A stretch of DNA of 5,112 nucleotides from an uncultured Collinsella sp. (lineage in GTDB: Bacteria > Actinomycetota > Coriobacteriia > Coriobacteriales > Coriobacteriaceae). The DNA lies in the NCBI GenBank assembly GCA_902478875.1, contig CABSMZ010000134.1, positions 1 through 5,112 of the forward strand, in the 5' to 3' direction. Positions 4,827 through 5,112 of the stretch are shown piece after piece; the stretch's first letter is position 1; every line of letters starts with the position of its first letter. Below the pieces are notes generated by a model. The model did not search any database. It was given only the letters and a program-made list of their open reading frames with translations, and had not been told where the DNA came from. The position numbers were made by a program, and so were the translations under genes.

Positions 4827-5112
4827 AGTCCTCGGCGATGCTGTCGAGGATGCTGCGCGTGATGGACACCAGGATGCTGCCCATAAAGGCCGATCCAAAG
4901 CTGGCGATGGAGATGCCGACGCCCAGCAGGTTGACCGACAGGTAACTCGCGAGCTCAAGCATAAAGCTGTTGACGACAAGCTGGAAAATGCCCAGCGTAA
5001 TGATCGCGAGCGGCAGCGAGATGACCGTGAGGAACGGTTTGACGAACGAATCGACAATGTTCAGGAACAGTCCCACAAAGGCAAAGCAGACCCAGGTCTC
5101 GGCAAAGCCGAA
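4825..5112 (-). CDS. Small membrane protein, phage holin family 4/YvlD type (N-terminus outside window)
   Basis: The frame ends with TAA at 4827-4825 and stays open to the window edge, giving 95 residues. A GTG at 5076 could start an 83-residue version, but the residues upstream of it (FGFAETWVCFAFVG) are hydrophobic and continue the family pattern, so the gene probably starts beyond the window. Visible features are NIVDSFVKPFLTVISLPL and AIITLGIFQLVVNSFML, then two further hydrophobic stretches with small residues, about four membrane spans in all. This matches the pattern of the Phage_holin_4_2 (PF04020) or YvlD family, usually about 110-125 residues. Despite the name, most members are chromosomal inner-membrane proteins of unknown role, and nothing phage-like surrounds this one. 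It ends toward the bidirectional terminator. Confidence 0.78.
   Translation of the reverse strand, partial: FGFAETWVCFAFVGLFLNIVDSFVKPFLTVISLPLAIITLGIFQLVVNSFMLELASYLSVNLLGVGISIASFGSAFMGSILVSITRSILDSIAED

Noticed and set aside
4825..5112. Prophage lysis module suggested by the holin-like protein
   Set aside because: No endolysin, portal, integrase or other phage gene is visible. Members of this family are commonly ordinary chromosomal membrane proteins.

Overview
The window has high GC content and strongly GC-biased codons in most genes. The gene content (M42 peptidase, MnmA, CysK, a Rrf2 regulator and a small holin-like membrane protein) and the GGGGACGGGG-type intergenic sequence fit an intestinal actinobacterium of the Coriobacteriia, Collinsella-like. 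This assignment is an impression from sequence character; no rRNA or other marker is present to prove it.

Layout. (1) Bases 1-255 hold the 3' end of an M42-type aminopeptidase gene on the + strand, closed by a clear intrinsic terminator (292-317). (2) Bases 397-1770, + strand, encode a 457-residue HipA-like protein kinase with its own N-terminal helix-turn-helix. It has an AT-rich promoter region, looks like an accessory gene, and ends 8 bases from the 3' end of mnmA. (3) On the - strand lie mnmA (1779-2879) and, upstream of it, cysK (3063-4001). They are separated by 183 bases that contain a strong hairpin plus T-run and a candidate extended -10 promoter for mnmA. (4) A 253-base divergent intergenic region (4002-4254) carries candidate promoters for cysK (-) and the rrf2 gene (+), with inverted repeats that may be operator or leader structures. 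(5) The Rrf2-family regulator (4255-4683, +) carries a four-cysteine cluster suited to an Fe-S cluster. (6) Bases 4684-4824 contain a GGGGACGGGG-type sequence and a 13-bp-stem bidirectional terminator. (7) A small membrane protein of the phage-holin-4/YvlD type (4825 to the window edge, -) is cut by the window end.

How the genes may work together. CysK makes cysteine. Cysteine is the sulfur donor, through a cysteine desulfurase not seen here, for the tRNA 2-thiouridylase MnmA. A Rrf2 protein with a possible Fe-S cluster divergent from cysK could report on sulfur or Fe-S status. This makes a compact sulfur-metabolism neighbourhood next to an unrelated HipA-like kinase. The most interesting items are the self-contained HTH-HipA kinase, the inverted repeat downstream of the predicted cysK start site, and the terminator-like hairpin overlapping the start of the mnmA transcript.
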